Notes under the pieces: model-generated
What the model was told of the DNA's origin: nothing
Databases searched by the model: none
The model's input: the letters and a program-made list of their open reading frames with translations, nothing else
Part shown: positions 37,725 through 46,072 of the stretch, piece after piece
Position numbering within the stretch: position 1 is the first letter of the stretch
Layout: each line of letters starts with the position of its first letter
Made by a program: the position numbers and the translations under genes
Assembly (NCBI GenBank): GCA_963834755.1
Contig: CAWICQ010000011.1
Span: forward strand, 186,001-250,000
Direction: 5' to 3'
DNA length: 64,000 bases
Source: Dokdonella_A sp963834755
GTDB lineage: Bacteria; Pseudomonadota; Gammaproteobacteria; Xanthomonadales; Rhodanobacteraceae

Positions 37725-39512
37725 TCAATACACCCGCTTCTTCGGCGGCACGGCCTGAACATCGCTCGTCATCGGCTGCATGTGCACCGGCCGGAAGTCG
37801 AACGCGCATTTGCCGCTCGCATCGACGTTGACCAATGTGTGCTTCATCCAGTTCTGATCGTCGCGCTCAGGGAAATCCTCGCGCGCGTGCGCGCCGCGGC
37901 TTTCGTGACGCTGTTCGGCGGAATTGATCGTCGCGACCGCGTTGTAGAGCAGGTTCTGCAGCTCGAGCGTTTCGATCAGGTCGGAGTTCCAGATCAGCGA
38001 GCGGTCGGATACGCGCACGTCGCCGAACGATGCGAATACCTTGCCCATCTTCGCGCAGCCTTCCTGCAGCGTCCTGGCGGTGCGGAACACGGCCGCGTCG
38101 GATTGCATGGTCCGCTGCATCGTGAGCCGGATCTCGGCCGTGGGCGTCGAACCGTCGGCATGACGCAATCGATCGAAGTTGCCGAGCGCCGCGTCGCAGA
38201 TCGAAGCGGGCAGGTCCTTGTGCGTCTGTCCTGTCTTGATCGTCGCCGCACAGCGTTGCGCGACCGCGCGACCGAACACGACGATATCGAGCAGCGAGTT
38301 CGATCCGAGACGATTCGCGCCGTGCACCGAGACGCAGGCCGATTCGCCGATCGCATAGAGTCCCGGTACGACGACATCCGGATCGCCGCCGATGCGGCGC
38401 ACGACTTCGCCGTGATAGTTGGTCGGAATGCCGCCCATGTTGTAGTGCACGGTCGGCGCGACCGGGATCGGTTCTTTCGTCACGTCGACGCCGGCAAAGA
38501 TGCGCGCACTTTCGGAGATGCCCGGCAGCTTCTCGTGCAGCACGTCGGCGCCAAGATGCTGCAGGTTGAGATTGATGTAGTCCTTGTGTTCGCCGACGCC
38601 GCGGCCTTCGCGGATCTCGATCGTCATCGCGCGCGAGACGACGTCGCGTGACGCCAGGTCCTTCGCGTTCGGCGCGTAGCGCTCCATGAAACGCTCGCCT
38701 TTCGAGTTGGTGAGGTAACCGCCCTCGCCGCGCGCGCCTTCGGTGATGAGGCAACCCGCGCCGTAAATGCCGGTCGGGTGGAATTGCACGAACTCCATGT
38801 CCTGCAGCGGCAAACCGGCGCGCAGCGTCAAGCCGCCGCCGTCGCCGGTGCACGTGTGCGCGGAGGTCGCGGTGAAGTACGCCTTGCCGTAGCCGCCGGT
38901 CGCAATCACGACGCCGTGCGCGCGGAACAGATGCAGCGTGCCTTCGGACATGTCGAGCGCGAGCACGCCGCGGCAGACTCCTTCGCTGTCGAAGATCAGA
39001 TCGAGCGCGAAATACTCGATGAAGAAACGTGCGTCGTGCTTGAGCGACTGCTGGTAGAGCGTGTGCAGGATTGCATGGCCGGTGCGATCCGCGGCAGCGC
39101 AGGTGCGCTGCGCGATGCCTTTGCCGAAATGCGTCGTCATGCCGCCGAACGGGCGCTGGTAAATCTTGCCTTCCTCGGTGCGCGAGAACGGCACGCCGTA
39201 ATGTTCGAGCTCGATGACCGCGGGAATCGCTTCGCGACACATGTATTCGATCGCGTCCTGATCGCCGAGCCAGTCCGAACCCTTGATCGTGTCGTAAAAG
39301 TGGAAACGCCAGTCGTCCTCGCCCATGTTGCCGAGCGCGGCCGAAATGCCGCCTTGCGCGGCGACCGTGTGCGAGCGCGTCGGAAACACTTTCGTGAGGC
39401 ACGCCGTCTGCAAACCCGTCGCGGCGAGACCGAAGGTCGCGCGCAGACCCGCGCCGCCGGCACCGATCACGACGATGTCGACCTTGTGTTCCTGGATCTT
39501 GTAGCTCTCCAT
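37725..39512 (-). CDS. sdhA: succinate dehydrogenase flavoprotein subunit
   Basis: 595 residues. FAD-binding GxGxxG in VVIGAGGAGLRATFGLAATG, the flavinylated His in PTRSHTVAAQGG, active-site region HPTGIYGAGCLITEGARGEG, capping-domain Arg in ESACVSVHGANRLGSNSLLD. Start taken at MESYKIQEHK (39512), 4 bp after the sdhD stop; an upstream extension is a shadow of sdhD. Confidence 0.97.
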   Translation of the reverse strand: MESYKIQEHKVDIVVIGAGGAGLRATFGLAATGLQTACLTKVFPTRSHTVAAQGGISAALGNMGEDDWRFHFYDTIKGSDWLGDQDAIEYMCREAIPAVIELEHYGVPFSRTEEGKIYQRPFGGMTTHFGKGIAQRTCAAADRTGHAILHTLYQQSLKHDARFFIEYFALDLIFDSEGVCRGVLALDMSEGTLHLFRAHGVVIATGGYGKAYFTATSAHTCTGDGGGLTLRAGLPLQDMEFVQFHPTGIYGAGCLITEGARGEGGYLTNSKGERFMERYAPNAKDLASRDVVSRAMTIEIREGRGVGEHKDYINLNLQHLGADVLHEKLPGISESARIFAGVDVTKEPIPVAPTVHYNMGGIPTNYHGEVVRRIGGDPDVVVPGLYAIGESACVSVHGANRLGSNSLLDIVVFGRAVAQRCAATIKTGQTHKDLPASICDAALGNFDRLRHADGSTPTAEIRLTMQRTMQSDAAVFRTARTLQEGCAKMGKVFASFGDVRVSDRSLIWNSDLIETLELQNLLYNAVATINSAEQRHESRGAHAREDFPERDDQNWMKHTLVNVDASGKCAFDFRPVHMQPMTSDVQAVPPKKRVY

Positions 39513-39516
39513 CGAT

Positions 39517-39903
39517 TCAGCTTCCGAGCGCGATGCGGATGGCGGCGAGCGCGCTCGCGGCGGCGCCGAGGAAACACAGGAACTTGACCGTGATCTGCAA
39601 TGCCAACCCGAGCCCCTGTGTGTGCACGTAGTCCTCGATGACGACCTGCAGTCCGAGCTGTGCGTGCCAGAACAGCGCAACGATGAACGCGAACATCAGC
39701 ACCGCGTTGAAGGGTTGCGCGACAAGTGCGCGTGCCGCGGCGTAGTCCATGTGCAGCATCGACAAAACCAGCCACACGAACCAGATGCCGAGCCCGAGCA
39801 GCGCGACGGCGGTGATGCGCTGGACCATGAAATGGTGTACGCCTGTTTTTGCGGAACCGAGCCCGCTCGCGATCTTGGTCGGCGTGCGCAATTGAGCGTT
39901 CAT
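39517..39903 (-). CDS. sdhD: succinate dehydrogenase membrane anchor subunit
   Basis: 128 residues, three transmembrane helices: TAVALLGLGIWFVWLVLSML, AVLMFAFIVALFWHAQLGLQ with the heme-b His, and a C-terminal helix. VVIEDYVHTQGLGLAL matches SdhD of Lysobacterales. Start overlaps the sdhC stop by 4 bp. Confidence 0.9.
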   Translation of the reverse strand: MNAQLRTPTKIASGLGSAKTGVHHFMVQRITAVALLGLGIWFVWLVLSMLHMDYAAARALVAQPFNAVLMFAFIVALFWHAQLGLQVVIEDYVHTQGLGLALQITVKFLCFLGAAASALAAIRIALGS

Positions 39904-40295
39904 GCGCCGCCCCCCTGCGCGAGTGCGGCGGCCCACACCAATGCAGTCAGCACGAAGCTGCCGATCGTCGCCAGCCAGCCGTTGAGCACGAATTGCCGCG
40001 GCTCCAAGCCGAGCCCGATGTCCTGCAACAGATGCCGCACGCCGTTGAGAAGATGAAACGCGAGCGACCAGGTCCAGCCGAGCAACAGAACGAGGCCGAG
40101 CCAGGACGCGCAGAACGCGCGCACGTTCGCGAAGGCATCTGGTGAGCTCGCAAGCGCGAGCAATCCCCAGACAATCATGATCGAGCCTATGGCAAGAAAA
40201 ATGCCCGTGGCACGATGCACGACCGACGTCACCATCTGGATCTGCCAACGATAGACGGTCAGATGCGGGGACAGCGGGCGCGCGGTGTCGGACAT
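39900..40295 (-). CDS. sdhC: succinate dehydrogenase cytochrome b556 subunit
   Basis: 131 residues, three helices. Signature RPLSPHLTVYRWQIQMVTSV and SVVHRATGIFLAIG near the N-terminus, FHLLNGVRHLLQDIG with the heme ligand His. Start chosen at MSDTARPLSPHL; longer reading frames are unsupported. Confidence 0.93.
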   Translation of the reverse strand: MSDTARPLSPHLTVYRWQIQMVTSVVHRATGIFLAIGSIMIVWGLLALASSPDAFANVRAFCASWLGLVLLLGWTWSLAFHLLNGVRHLLQDIGLGLEPRQFVLNGWLATIGSFVLTALVWAAALAQGGGA

Positions 40296-40345
40296 GTCGG
40301 AATTCCTGCTCGCTCTATCCATGATGGCGCGCGGCACGCGGCGCG

Positions 40346-40525
40346 TCAGAAGTCGATGCACCGGCCATTCTTTTCCCAATCGCCGTAGCGCGTCGGATCG
40401 AGGCCCGACGCGCGCCCGCCGATCTCGCGAGGCACCATCTCGCGCGGAACGACGCGCGGCGCAGGCGCCGGCTCGTCGCGCGGCGCCGCAGGCTGATCGG
40501 ACTCGGGAGATTGGGGTTCGGGCAT
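40346..40525 (-). CDS. DUF1674 protein (SDHAF4-like assembly factor)
   Basis: 59 residues. The C-terminal block REIGGRASGLDPTRYGDWEK, NGRCIDF is the DUF1674/SDHAF4 signature; the N-terminal half is Pro/Glu-rich and disordered. SDHAF4 helps mature flavinylated SdhA. First gene of the sdh operon, 50 bp before sdhC, and divergent from ygfZ over 88 bp. Confidence 0.88.
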   Translation of the reverse strand: MPEPQSPESDQPAAPRDEPAPAPRVVPREMVPREIGGRASGLDPTRYGDWEKNGRCIDF

Positions 40526-40613
40526 GGCACCTTTGCGGCGCGCAAGGTTAAACCCACGCGCGTCTCCAGACAACCGAACCGGTGCGGCGAGCGCGGATGC
40601 TAGAGTGGCGCGC

Positions 40614-41471
40614 ATGTCCATCGCGAGGGATCCGAACGTCGTTCCGCTGGATCGCGCCGGGCTGATCGACCTGTCCGGCGCCGACGCGCTCGCTTTCGCG
40701 CACGCGCAGTTCGCCAGCGACGTCGCCGGCCTTGGAGTCGGAAACTGGCAGTGGAGCGCGTGGCTCAACGCGCAGGGCCGCACCCGATCGGTGTTCGCGC
40801 TGCTACGCATCGCGGCCGATGATCTCCTGATCTGGTCACCGCTGGGTGGCGCCGCGTCGATGCGCGATGCGCTCGCGCGCTTCGTGTTGCGGGCCAAGGT
40901 GCGGATTGGGCTTCGGGAAGGCTGGTCGCTTTGTCGCCTCGCCGAGTCCGGCCTCGATCACGGATCGCGTCGAATCGTCGATCGCGACGGCGGCTACGCG
41001 TTTGTCCAGCCCGGGCTGCAAGAACGCACCGCGTGGCTTGGTCCTGCCCCGCCTGGCGACGGTGATCCGAACGCGCTCGCCGCATGGCGGCTCGCCGATA
41101 TCGCCGCAGGCCTGCCATGGCTCGACGTGGCGACGCGCGACGAATTCGTTCCGCAGGCGCTCGGCCTGGAGCGCATCGAAGCGGTCCGTTTCGACAAGGG
41201 TTGCTATCCGGGCCAGGAAATCGCCGCGCGATTGCACTTTCGCGGCGGCGCGAAACAGCGCCTTTTTCGCCTGACACTCCCCGGCGATCGACCCGAATCG
41301 GCAGGCACCGCGATCACTGCGCGCGGGGCTCGTGTCGGCACCGTGCTGTACGGTGCGCGTTCGACTGAAACGACGCATCAAGCACTGGCCGTTCTCGTCG
41401 AGAGTGCGCGCGATGCGCCGCTCGAGTCGGCGGATGGGCACATCGTGGAGCGCATCGAATCGCTATCTTGA
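40614..41471 (+). CDS. ygfZ: YgfZ/GcvT-domain folate-binding protein
   Basis: 285 residues, tetrahydrofolate-binding GcvT-like fold supporting iron-sulfur protein upkeep. The diagnostic KGCYPGQE motif (FDKGCYPGQEIAARLHFRGG) is intact; LSGADALAFAHAQFASDV and AWLNAQGRTRSVFAL are typical. ATG at 40614 chosen at MSIARDPN. Divergent from the sdh operon, whose product needs Fe-S clusters. Confidence 0.92.
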   Translation: MSIARDPNVVPLDRAGLIDLSGADALAFAHAQFASDVAGLGVGNWQWSAWLNAQGRTRSVFALLRIAADDLLIWSPLGGAASMRDALARFVLRAKVRIGLREGWSLCRLAESGLDHGSRRIVDRDGGYAFVQPGLQERTAWLGPAPPGDGDPNALAAWRLADIAAGLPWLDVATRDEFVPQALGLERIEAVRFDKGCYPGQEIAARLHFRGGAKQRLFRLTLPGDRPESAGTAITARGARVGTVLYGARSTETTHQALAVLVESARDAPLESADGHIVERIESLS

Positions 41472-41912
41472 CTTTTGTATACGTATATCTTTCGTCCCAT
41501 ACGCAAGATATTTTCACGGCCATCTGCAAAAATCACAAAGCTGAACATTCATTGAATGTTCACTTTCAAGTGATGACAGCGCATACGCAATGACGTAGGC
41601 TTCGCCCGCCTCGCATTTTCGCGGGATCAGAGCCAACAGATTTCTAACGGTCGCACATGCGCAAGCTTGCGACCCGCGTCGAACGACGCACCCGCCGGAA
41701 TGACTGCCGCGAATGGCAGACGAAAACCGGCAAACGCTGACAGCGCGATAAACGCCGCGCACGCGTTCACATGACAATCCGGCACTACTTGCGACGCGCA
41801 CTGCGCGCCCGCGCGTTCGTGCCGCTTCGTGCGCTTCAGTCGCGATTCGGATTGCACTCGTATCGTTCGCGAGCGTTGCGCAGGGTTTGTTGGGTTGCAG
41901 AGGTAGACACAG
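41472..41912. other. intergenic region, AT-richer, with one palindromic operator-like site
   Basis: 441 bp. No convincing gene. The first 100 bp are unusually AT-rich (TTTTGTATACGTATATC) and hold the dyad at 41543-41561; the rest is normal in composition and probably carries the promoter of the SleB-like gene. Confidence 0.6.
41543..41561. promoter_or_regulatory. perfect 9-1-9 dyad, operator-like
   Basis: GAACATTCA-T-TGAATGTTC, perfect inverted repeat in an AT-rich stretch. Length and symmetry suit a dimeric repressor of the TetR/LexA kind, but no regulator gene is next to it. Confidence 0.55.
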
Positions 41913-42350
41913 ATGAAACTTGCGTTTCTGCTATGGATGGCATCGATCCTGCCGCAACCGGCATCGGATCAGATTTGTCTTGCATCGACGATATATCTCG
42001 AAGCGCGCAGCGAAACGCCGCGCGGACAGATGGCTGTCGCCGAAGTCGCGCTGCGTCGCCGCGAAAGCGGGCGCTGGGGCGACGACGTATGCGCGGTCGT
42101 CAATGCGCCCGGCCAGTTCGCGCTGTCTCGAACGAGCAGGAACTTCGTGTTCGATACGCCGGAGGCGTGGCAGGAAGCATGGGCCATTGCGGGACGCGCG
42201 ATCGATATGTGGTCGCTACCGCGCAATCAGCGCAAGTTCGTCGTGCCGAACGCCGATCACTTCGTCGCCGCCGATTCCGTATCGCCGGCGTGGATCAAGG
42301 GACCGCCGCTGGCGACGATCGGCGCACACAGCTTCTATCGCATCAATTGA
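41913..42350 (+). CDS. SleB-like cell wall hydrolase
   Basis: 145 residues with a short signal-like N-terminus (MKLAFLLWMASILPQPASDQ). ICLASTIYLEARSETPRGQM with the catalytic-type Glu, VAEVALRRRES, DDVCAVVNAPGQFALS and a C-terminal IGAHSFYRI match the Hydrolase_2/SleB domain of peptidoglycan lytic enzymes. GAGG upstream of the ATG. Only the catalytic domain is present. Confidence 0.85.
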   Translation: MKLAFLLWMASILPQPASDQICLASTIYLEARSETPRGQMAVAEVALRRRESGRWGDDVCAVVNAPGQFALSRTSRNFVFDTPEAWQEAWAIAGRAIDMWSLPRNQRKFVVPNADHFVAADSVSPAWIKGPPLATIGAHSFYRIN

Positions 42351-42442
42351 CGCAGATGCCTTAGCGAAGGCGGGTTCCAGCGACTTTGCGATTAGCGCGC
42401 AATGGGGCAAGACACTAGTTCCCCATTCGCGTGAAAGTCATA

Positions 42443-42472
42443 AAAAAAAGCCGGCTCACCGCCGGCTTTTTT
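42443..42472. terminator. bidirectional rho-independent terminator
   Basis: AAAAAGCCGGC, loop TCACC, GCCGGCTTTTT: strong stem with A-tract and T-tract on either side. It ends the SleB-like gene on the plus strand and the glycine-zipper gene on the minus strand. Confidence 0.92.
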
Positions 42473-42489
42473 CTTTCAGCAAACAAACC

Positions 42490-42993
42490 TCAACGCAGCA
42501 TCACAAGATGACTGTCGCGGATCATCACGCGATCGCCCGGGCGGAAGCCCGGATTGTCGTACTGCGTGACCACCGCGCTGCGGCCGTCGTCCAGCGCGAC
42601 GTAGAAACGGAACGCGTTGTAGGTGCGCCCATTGCTGTTCGATTCGACCGCGTTGCCGGCGAATCCGCCGGCCACGGCACCGGCGACCGTTGCCGCCGTG
42701 CGCCCATCGCCCTTGCCGACCGTGCTGCCGAGCAGCCCGCCGACGATCGCGCCGATCACGGCGCCGCCGCCGCTGGTGCTGCGGTCATGCGCATAAACGC
42801 GCTCGACATCCGTCACGCGACCGCACTGACGACAGTCGCGATCGCGGTCGTAGTTGCCACCGCGATCACGATCGTAGTAGCCGCCACGGTCGTCGTAATA
42901 CGCCGTCGACGGCCGCGGCGGCGGCGCCACGCAACCGGCCATCACGGTGGTCAGCGCGATACCGATCGCGAGTTGGGAAACTTTCGTACGCAT
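42490..42993 (-). CDS. glycine-zipper 2TM lipoprotein (17 kDa antigen-like)
   Basis: 167 residues. Lipoprotein signal MRTKVSQLAIGIALTTVMAG followed by Cys20; Tyr/Asp/Arg-rich spacer (YYDDRGGYYDRDRGGNYDRD), then the glycine-zipper AVIGAIVGGLLGSTVGKGDG, TVAGAVAGGFAGNAVE and a C-terminal domain (FYVALDDGRSAVVTQYDN). Such outer-membrane lipoproteins are envelope components of uncertain function. Start has GGAGGG at good spacing. Confidence 0.88.
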   Translation of the reverse strand: MRTKVSQLAIGIALTTVMAGCVAPPPRPSTAYYDDRGGYYDRDRGGNYDRDRDCRQCGRVTDVERVYAHDRSTSGGGAVIGAIVGGLLGSTVGKGDGRTAATVAGAVAGGFAGNAVESNSNGRTYNAFRFYVALDDGRSAVVTQYDNPGFRPGDRVMIRDSHLVMLR

Positions 42994-43152
42994 GACACCC
43001 TCCATCGATGCAAGAAGTCCAGATTCAGGCGCCGAGCTTGAGACACGCGCAATGAACGGGGATGTAACTGCGAAGCCGCGCCTCGGCACGCGTGCGGCTT
43101 CGACCGGCGCGGCGCATGGGTTAGCATCCGACGCACTTGGGGAGACATCGTC

Positions 43153-44358
43153 ATGCAGCTATTTCCGCCGTCCGCCGACGACCTGCGCGAACTCGACGCC
43201 GACAGTGCCGTACAGCAACTGACGCCGCTGACGGACCAAGCGATCGCCGAACTGCTGCACGAGCTCGGACCCGGCCGCGCGGTTGCGATTCTCGATCGCT
43301 TCGGTCCCGATCGCCGCCGGCAGATCGCGCTCGTCGCGGGACACGGCGAAGGCGATCAGTGGCTCGCCGGCCACAACTGGCGCCAAGGCACGGTCGGCCG
43401 GCTCATGGAACCGCCGTCCGCGGAATTCGGCGAACACACGACGGTCGCCGAGGTCATCGAAACCCTGCGCCCGATGGTTTCGCACACGCTGGTGACGTAT
43501 GTGTTCGTCACCGACGCCGAGCGACGCCTGACCGGCATCGTTGCGTTTCGCGAGCTCGCGTTTGCGAAACCCGAGCAGCGCCTGTCGGAAATCATGGTCG
43601 CGCATCCGTTTTCGCTGCGGCCGGAAGCCGACGTGATCGATGCGATGCGCGAGGTCGTGCGCCGGCACTATCCGGTCTATCCGGTGTGCGACAAGGACGG
43701 CCGACTCGTCGGCATCGTCCGCGGCGCCGTGCTGTTCGAAGAGCAAGCATTCGAGATCAGCGCGCAGGCCGGATCGATGGTCGGTGTCGAAAAAGAAGAA
43801 CGGCTGACGACGCCGTGGCAGCGCGCGCTCAAGTTCCGCCATCCGTGGCTGCAACTCAATCTGGTGACGGCGTTCATTGCCGCGTCCGTGGTCGGATTGT
43901 TTCAGGACACCGTCAACCGCATCGTCATCCTCGCCGTATTCATTCCGGTATTGTCGGGCCAATGCAGCAACACGGGTTGTCAGGCGCTCGCGGTGACATT
44001 GCGCGGCATGACGCTCGGCGAGCTCAAGCCAGGGCGCGCGCGCGCATTGCTGATCAAAGAAGCCTGGCTCGGTTTCCTCAACGGCGCGCTGACCGGCGTG
44101 GTCGCCGCGATCGGCATGTTCGTACTGGCCACCCACCAGAATCATCCGCAGGCATGGCTGCTTGCGGCGATCACGTTCGTCGCGATGGCCGCCAGCTGTG
44201 CGACGTCCGGCATTGCCGGCGCCGCGGTGCCACTCGGCTTGAAGCGACTCGGCGCCGATCCCGCGACCGCATCGAGCATCTTCCTGACCACCGCGACGGA
44301 CGTGGTCAGCATGGGACTTTTTCTCGGCCTCGCAGCGTGGCTGGTCAGCGCGGTGTGA
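43153..44358 (+). CDS. mgtE: magnesium transporter MgtE family
   Basis: 401 residues: shortened N domain (~1-60), tandem CBS domains (~80-205: TVAEVIETLRPMVSHTLVTY, RRHYPVYPVCDKDGRLVGIV), then five transmembrane helices with PVLSGQCSNTGCQALAVTLR and TTATDVVSMGLFLGLA. The pore signature normally reads G(N)xGxQ; here GQCSNTGCQA carries the Gly and Gln. MgtE is a Mg-gated channel for Mg2+ uptake. Confidence 0.92.
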   Translation: MQLFPPSADDLRELDADSAVQQLTPLTDQAIAELLHELGPGRAVAILDRFGPDRRRQIALVAGHGEGDQWLAGHNWRQGTVGRLMEPPSAEFGEHTTVAEVIETLRPMVSHTLVTYVFVTDAERRLTGIVAFRELAFAKPEQRLSEIMVAHPFSLRPEADVIDAMREVVRRHYPVYPVCDKDGRLVGIVRGAVLFEEQAFEISAQAGSMVGVEKEERLTTPWQRALKFRHPWLQLNLVTAFIAASVVGLFQDTVNRIVILAVFIPVLSGQCSNTGCQALAVTLRGMTLGELKPGRARALLIKEAWLGFLNGALTGVVAAIGMFVLATHQNHPQAWLLAAITFVAMAASCATSGIAGAAVPLGLKRLGADPATASSIFLTTATDVVSMGLFLGLAAWLVSAV

Positions 44359-44503
44359 GCGTCTTTACATCTTGACGTCCGTCGGTGCGTCGCGGCGGTC
44401 GTATTTACGCGACGAACTCTCGCCGCGCGCGACGCCGCGGAGTATCGTGCCCGCATCCGCTTTCGACGCGCAATCGTCTCGCCTACGCATTGGAACCCCG
44501 ATC

Positions 44504-45961
44504 ATGAGTCCATCCGCGTTTCGCACCGCCCTTGTCGCGATCGCCATCGCCGCGCTGCCTGTCGTCGCGACAGCGCAATGGTCGAGCGACCCCGCCAACA
44601 ATCTCGTCCTTGCCGATCGCAGCAACGAGCAGGTGCAACCCAAGCTCGCAGCGACGGCAGACGGCGGTTTCTACGTCAGCTGGTTCGACGACAGCGCCGG
44701 CGGATACGACGTCTATCTGCAACGGCTCGACGTCGGCGGCAACGAGCAATGGGTGCACAACGGCATCCTGGTTGCCCATCGCGATTTGAGCTCGACGCAG
44801 GATTACGGCCTGGACATCGACGCCGACGGCAATGCGTTGCTGGCGTTCGGCTACAACGACGTCATGGGCACCCTGCAAGTCCTCGCGCAGAAGGTCTCGC
44901 CGGACGGAACGCTGCTGTGGGGCGATCCGGGCATCTTCGTTTCGAACGATACGGGCGATACTGCCGTCCCGAAGATCACTGCGACTGGAGACGGCAATGT
45001 CGCGATCGCGTGGTCGGCAAGTGACGGATCGATCGTCGTGCAGAAGTTCGATCCCGATGGAAATCCCCTGTGGGCAGGGAGTGGCATATCCCTTGTTCCG
45101 TCATCAGGCTTCTTCTTTCTGGCGGACCTCCACGGCGACAGCGACGGCAATGCGATCGTGTCGTGGGTTCCGAACATTGGCTCCGCCCACGAATTGTGGG
45201 CGCAAAAACTCGCAGCGGTTGACGGCTCGAATCTCTGGGGCGCAAGTCCTGTCCAGATATTCGACGGCACCGGTGGAGCGCTCCAATTCGGCAACTTCCC
45301 GCCGTTCATCGCGGACGGCGCGGGCGGCGCCGTCTTCGTCTGGTACACCGTGGCGAGCTCCGGCAGCGTGCACGTCCAGCACATCGACGCGACCGGAACG
45401 CCATTGTTCGCGCAGAACGGCGTGCTCGCCTCGACGAACACCATGCGTTCGCACTTCGAGCCGTCGGGCGCCTATGATCCGGCGACCGGCGACATCTACG
45501 CGCTCTGGCGCGAGACCAACGCCACGCAATCCCTGATCGGCACCTACGCGCAACGCATCGACAACGCGGGTGCGTTGCAGTGGGGCAACGCCGGCAAGGT
45601 GCTCGCCGCCCTTTCGCCGACGGACCAGACGCAGATGACCGCGCTGCCCGTCGCCGGCGGCGGCATGCTCGCCGCATGGGCCAGCGACGACGCGCCCAAT
45701 CCGATGCCGATCCATGTCGCGCGACTCGATACCGCCGGCAATTATGTCTGGTCGGCGCAAGTCGTCGACATCACAAGCGAACCGAATGACGTCAGCCGAC
45801 TCACCGGCGCGTTGAGCGGCGCGGGCTACGCCGCGTATGCGTGGACGGCCAACGCGGCGAGCTTCAGCGGCGATATCCACGCACAGAACATCAATCCGGA
45901 CGGAACGCTCGGCGTCGAAATCCTCGACCGCATCTTCAGCGACGGCTTCGACCCGCAATGA
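44504..45961 (+). CDS. secreted beta-propeller-like protein with C-terminal IFSDGFD motif
   Basis: 485 residues, signal peptide MSPSAFRTALVAIAIAALPV plus VATA. About seven degenerate repeats with the pattern D-A-D-G-N-A-x-x-x-W and Q-x-x-D-x-x-G-x-x-x-W (QRLDVGGNEQWVHNG, QKVSPDGTLLWGDPG, QKFDPDGNPLWAG, QHIDATGTPLFAQNG, QRIDNAGALQWGN). The C-terminus DRIFSDGFDPQ shares the FxDGFD ending with the protein at 48736. Start at 44504 preferred because the upstream open stretch has no signal. Function unknown. Confidence 0.75.
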   Translation: MSPSAFRTALVAIAIAALPVVATAQWSSDPANNLVLADRSNEQVQPKLAATADGGFYVSWFDDSAGGYDVYLQRLDVGGNEQWVHNGILVAHRDLSSTQDYGLDIDADGNALLAFGYNDVMGTLQVLAQKVSPDGTLLWGDPGIFVSNDTGDTAVPKITATGDGNVAIAWSASDGSIVVQKFDPDGNPLWAGSGISLVPSSGFFFLADLHGDSDGNAIVSWVPNIGSAHELWAQKLAAVDGSNLWGASPVQIFDGTGGALQFGNFPPFIADGAGGAVFVWYTVASSGSVHVQHIDATGTPLFAQNGVLASTNTMRSHFEPSGAYDPATGDIYALWRETNATQSLIGTYAQRIDNAGALQWGNAGKVLAALSPTDQTQMTALPVAGGGMLAAWASDDAPNPMPIHVARLDTAGNYVWSAQVVDITSEPNDVSRLTGALSGAGYAAYAWTANAASFSGDIHAQNINPDGTLGVEILDRIFSDGFDPQ

Positions 45962-46072
45962 GCGTGGCTTGCGCCGCGCTGGCCTAGCCCGCTGCGGCGA
46001 CTGGCGCACAACCGCGCGCGCGCCGTCGGCGACGCGCTACGCTTGCCGCCTTTCCGCACTCTGCTCAATGAA

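Noticed and set aside
37867..39402. 511-codon minus-strand frame within sdhA
   Set aside because: Overlaps the well-supported sdhA in another frame; Arg/His-rich and without motifs.
42216..43041. Open plus-strand frame across the terminator and the lipoprotein gene
   Set aside because: It runs through a strong terminator and opposite a lipoprotein with a clear lipobox.
46043..46072. Ten-codon longer N-terminus for the CadC-like regulator
   Set aside because: No ribosome site and no family match; the next ATG directly precedes the winged-helix domain.
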